Assembly (NCBI GenBank): GCA_016844415.1 | Contig: JAENIX010000115.1 | Coordinates: forward strand, 1 to 8,048 | Direction: 5' to 3' | DNA from: Actinomycetota bacterium | GTDB taxonomy: Bacteria; Desulfobacterota; Deferrimicrobia; Deferrimicrobiales; Deferrimicrobiaceae | DNA length: 8,048 nucleotides | In this document: piece after piece, positions 5,948-8,048 of the stretch | Layout: every line of letters begins with the position of its first letter | Numbering within the stretch: position 1 is the first letter of the stretch | The notes under the pieces: generated by a model | What the model saw: the letters and a program-made list of their open reading frames with translations, nothing else | The model's database searches: none | Told to the model about the DNA's origin: nothing | Program-made: the position numbers and the translations under genes

Positions 5948-7528
5948 CTACCGCCCTTCCGCCACGGCCTGTCCCCCGGACCCGAGGGATTCGTAGCTCA
6001 TCCCGGAAAACGGCGCCGACGCCTCGGACAGCGCCTTGAAGACCGATTCTTCCCCATCGAACTTCCAACCCGCGCCCAGCCGGTTCGCCAGCCCGACGAT
6101 AATCTCAATGTCGTTTCTCGCCTTGCCCCTGGGCGCGAATCCTCTCCGGAACCTCTGCACCCGCCCGGCGAAGTTCGTGAACGTCCCGCCCCTCTCCGCG
6201 AAGGAGGCCGACGGCAGGACGGCATGGGCTGCGCGGGAGACCGCCCCGTCGCCGGTGCCGACGTGGGCGACGAACGGCACCTTTGACAGAAGCGACTCCA
6301 CCTCCGCGTCGGACAGATCGGAAAGCGCTGTCCCGAAGATGAGCAGCGCCCGGATCTTTCCGTCCGATATCGCCTTGACGGCGCGGCCGAACCCCTCTTC
6401 GGCGAACCCCAGAAGCTGCGCCCCCCTGGAATTGGGGGTCTTGTCCGCTTTGATGAGAAAATCATCCGAGAGGCCGTCGCCGGGGGTGCGTGAAGTGAAG
6501 CCGATGGTCTCTGTTTTCAGTATCTCGGAGGCAAGCTTCTTCGCAAGGAACAGCTCCTCGTTGGAGGACTGCGGCGACGCGATGACCGCCACTGATCCGG
6601 GCCCGTGCTTCTCGGCCGCCTCCCGGAACCGCATTGCCGAAGTCATGAGGACCTCATCCCACGAGGCGGCGACAGGCTTCCCACCTTCGCGCAGGACGGG
6701 CACCAGCAGCCTCGATTCGTTCGCCTTCCTGTATTCCAGCCTCCCTAAGTCGCACATCCATGTCTGGTTGACGTCGTCGTTGCGGCGGGGTTTGAGGCGG
6801 TACAGGATGTCCCCCTTGAAGTCGGCGACGATATTGCAACCGTTGGAGCATCCCGGGCAGATCGATTCGACGCCGCTCAAGAACCAGACCCGGCACTTGA
6901 ACCGGAAATCCTTGCTCGTCAGCGCCCCCACGGGGCATATGTCGGCGAGGTTTCCCGTATAGTCGTTGTCAAGCTTCCTGCCGGGGAAGATCGAGATCTC
7001 GGAGTGATCGGCCCGCTGGAAGAAATCCATCTCGCCCGTCTTCGTGATCTCCTGAAGGAACCGGACGCAGCGCGAGCACAGGATGCACCGCTCGGCGTCA
7101 AGTACGATCTGGCCGCCGATGTCCTGCACCTTTTTCTTGTGGACCTTGTCCTCGAGGTCGTACCGGCTCTTGTGGAGCCCGAACTTCATGTAGTAGTTCT
7201 GCAGCCCGCACTCCCCGGCCTGGTCGCATATGGGGCAGTCGACCGGGTGGTGGATCAGCATCAGCTCAAGGACCCCAGTGACGGCCTTGCGGACCTTCTC
7301 CGTGTCCGAGCGGACCACCATGCCCTCCGTCACCACGGTGTTGCAGGCGATCTGGAGCTTCGGGAACTTCTCCACCTCCACCAGGCACATCCGGCAGTTC
7401 CCCGCGATGGAGAGTTTGGGGTGGTAGCAGTAGTGCGGGATCTCGATCCCTATCGTGTGCGCGGCCGAGAGGATCGTCGTCCCGTCAGGCACCGTCGCTG
7501 CGATCCCGTTGATGGTGAAGTTCGGCAT
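5948..7528 (-). CDS. nuoG: NADH-quinone oxidoreductase subunit G, short form
   Basis: NuoG is the large iron-sulfur subunit of the peripheral arm and relays electrons from NuoF towards NuoI. The 526-residue product has an N-terminal 2Fe-2S ferredoxin domain (N1b: C34, C45, C48, C62). Next comes the His/Cys-ligated N5 set (H94, C98, C101, C107), then N4 (C148, C151, C154, C198 in CPVGAL). A further CxxCxxxC set with a distant Cys (C224, C227, C231, C259) matches the ligands of cluster N7, which only some bacteria have. The rest (about 275-490) is a molybdopterin-oxidoreductase-like domain without cofactor motifs. It is much shorter than in E. coli NuoG (about 900 aa) or Thermus Nqo3 (about 780 aa), yet keeps the conserved end block ASFAERGGTFTNFAGRVQRF. 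The ATG at 7528 has an AAGGGG Shine-Dalgarno overlapping the nuoF stop, with unusually short spacing. The TAG stop abuts the nuoH ATG. The frame is intact, so the shortness looks genuine. Confidence 0.96.
   Translation of the reverse strand: MPNFTINGIAATVPDGTTILSAAHTIGIEIPHYCYHPKLSIAGNCRMCLVEVEKFPKLQIACNTVVTEGMVVRSDTEKVRKAVTGVLELMLIHHPVDCPICDQAGECGLQNYYMKFGLHKSRYDLEDKVHKKKVQDIGGQIVLDAERCILCSRCVRFLQEITKTGEMDFFQRADHSEISIFPGRKLDNDYTGNLADICPVGALTSKDFRFKCRVWFLSGVESICPGCSNGCNIVADFKGDILYRLKPRRNDDVNQTWMCDLGRLEYRKANESRLLVPVLREGGKPVAASWDEVLMTSAMRFREAAEKHGPGSVAVIASPQSSNEELFLAKKLASEILKTETIGFTSRTPGDGLSDDFLIKADKTPNSRGAQLLGFAEEGFGRAVKAISDGKIRALLIFGTALSDLSDAEVESLLSKVPFVAHVGTGDGAVSRAAHAVLPSASFAERGGTFTNFAGRVQRFRRGFAPRGKARNDIEIIVGLANRLGAGWKFDGEESVFKALSEASAPFSGMSYESLGSGGQAVAEGR
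5954..5960 (-). promoter_or_regulatory. Ribosome-binding site of nuoH
   Basis: GGAAGGG lies within the last codons of nuoG, 6 nt before the nuoH ATG. It fixes the nuoH start at the codon immediately following the nuoG TAG stop. Confidence 0.65.
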
Positions 7529-7535
7529 GGGCCCC

Positions 7536-8048
7536 TTAGAACCTGTACCCGTACGGGCATTTCTTGGACTTGATGTGCGTATCGAACTCCTCCCGGAACT
7601 TCCAGAGGAACGACTGGGCGGGCATCACCGCAGCGTCGGCCAGCGGGCAGATCGTCCTGCCCATCATGTTGTCGCAGACATCGAGGATGAGCTCCACGTC
7701 TCCCTCGCGCCCCTCCCCGTTCTCGATCCGACGCACGATCTTCGCGAGCCAGCCGGTCCCCTCCCTGCATGGGGTGCACTGGCCGCAAGACTCGTGCGCG
7801 TAGAAGTTCATGAGCACCGAAAGCGCCCTGACCATGCAGGTCCCCTCCGGAATCACGATGACGGCGCCCGACCCCGGCTGAGTCCCGATCTTCCCCATCG
7901 ACTCGATGTCGTACGTCACGTCGATTTCGTCGGGGCGAAGGACCGGCGTGGAAGAACCCCCGGGGATAACGGCCTTGAGCTCTTTCCCGTCCTTGATCCC
8001 TCCGGCGTGGGTGTAGATGATCTCCCGCAGGTTCACGCCCGCGGAAAG
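7536..8048 (-). CDS. nuoF: NADH-quinone oxidoreductase subunit F, 3' part (5' end outside window)
   Basis: NuoF is the flavoprotein of complex I that oxidises NADH through FMN and passes electrons to iron-sulfur cluster N3 on the cytoplasmic side. Only the last 170 residues are here; the NADH/FMN-binding Rossmann part lies beyond the right edge. The fragment opens with the end of the FMN domain and an SLBB-type segment (VNLREIIYTHAGGIKDG, then IPGGSSTPVL). The N3 ligand motif ESCGQCTPCREG follows, with Cys at fragment residues 88, 91 and 94 and the fourth Cys at 134 (GRTICPLADAA). It ends in KCPYGYRF, with no extra C-terminal ferredoxin domain. The GTG at 8034-8036 is an internal Val codon, because the frame stays open and conserved to the edge. 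The TAA stop (7536-7538) is 7 nt before nuoG. The family assignment is secure; total length and any N-terminal fusion cannot be seen. Confidence 0.97.
   Translation of the reverse strand, partial: LSAGVNLREIIYTHAGGIKDGKELKAVIPGGSSTPVLRPDEIDVTYDIESMGKIGTQPGSGAVIVIPEGTCMVRALSVLMNFYAHESCGQCTPCREGTGWLAKIVRRIENGEGREGDVELILDVCDNMMGRTICPLADAAVMPAQSFLWKFREEFDTHIKSKKCPYGYRF

Noticed and set aside
5165..6286. Open frame of 373 codons on the plus strand across nuoH and nuoG
   Set aside because: It is antisense to two well-conserved genes, is rich in Arg, His, Asp, Glu and Pro without any family motif, and is expected by chance in GC-rich DNA with biased third codon positions.
7536..8036. A separate small gene starting at the GTG at 8036
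   Set aside because: The reading frame and NuoF similarity continue upstream of this GTG to the window edge, so it is an internal Val codon of nuoF.

Overview
This window is the central part of a respiratory complex I (NDH-1, proton-pumping NADH:quinone oxidoreductase) operon. Every gene lies on the minus strand. Read in transcription order, from high to low coordinates, they are nuoF (3' part only), nuoG, nuoH, nuoI, nuoJ, nuoK, nuoL and nuoM (cut by the left edge). No unrelated gene interrupts the series and no stretch over 300 bases lacks a gene. The junctions are very tight: nuoG stop and nuoH start abut, nuoK and nuoL overlap by 7 nt in the restored frame, and the largest gap is 38 nt before nuoM. 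This implies one polycistronic transcript whose promoter and terminator are outside the window.

The DNA is GC-rich, with strong G/C preference at third codon positions, which explains the many long antisense shadow frames. The canonical nuoF-to-nuoM order, a short NuoG with an N7-type cysteine set, and the wording of NuoH and NuoI suggest a Gram-negative, deltaproteobacterium-like (Desulfobacterota/Myxococcota-like) or related deep-branching environmental bacterium. That placement is an inference with low confidence.

The genes cover two working parts of the enzyme. NuoF (cluster N3), NuoG (N1b, N4, N5, N7) and NuoI (N6a, N6b) carry electrons from NADH towards quinone. NuoH, J, K, L and M form the membrane arm that holds the quinone cavity and the proton channels. 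The key charged residues of the channels are present in NuoK, NuoL and NuoM.

Two genes are disrupted as written. nuoK changes frame near position 3697 and appears to lack about 11 codons of the TM2-TM3 loop. nuoL changes frame near position 1543 and appears to lack about 14 codons covering the start of its last membrane helix. The nuoL lesion also leaves the nuoL frame open straight into nuoM, giving an apparent nuoL-nuoM fusion of at least 1192 codons. In both genes the expected C-terminal sequence and stop codon are still present in another frame, so the lesions are either very recent or sequence/assembly errors. The other notable feature is a histidine-rich, tetrapeptide-repeat insertion near the N-terminus of NuoL. 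I see no previously undescribed system; the window is an ordinary complex I operon with these oddities.
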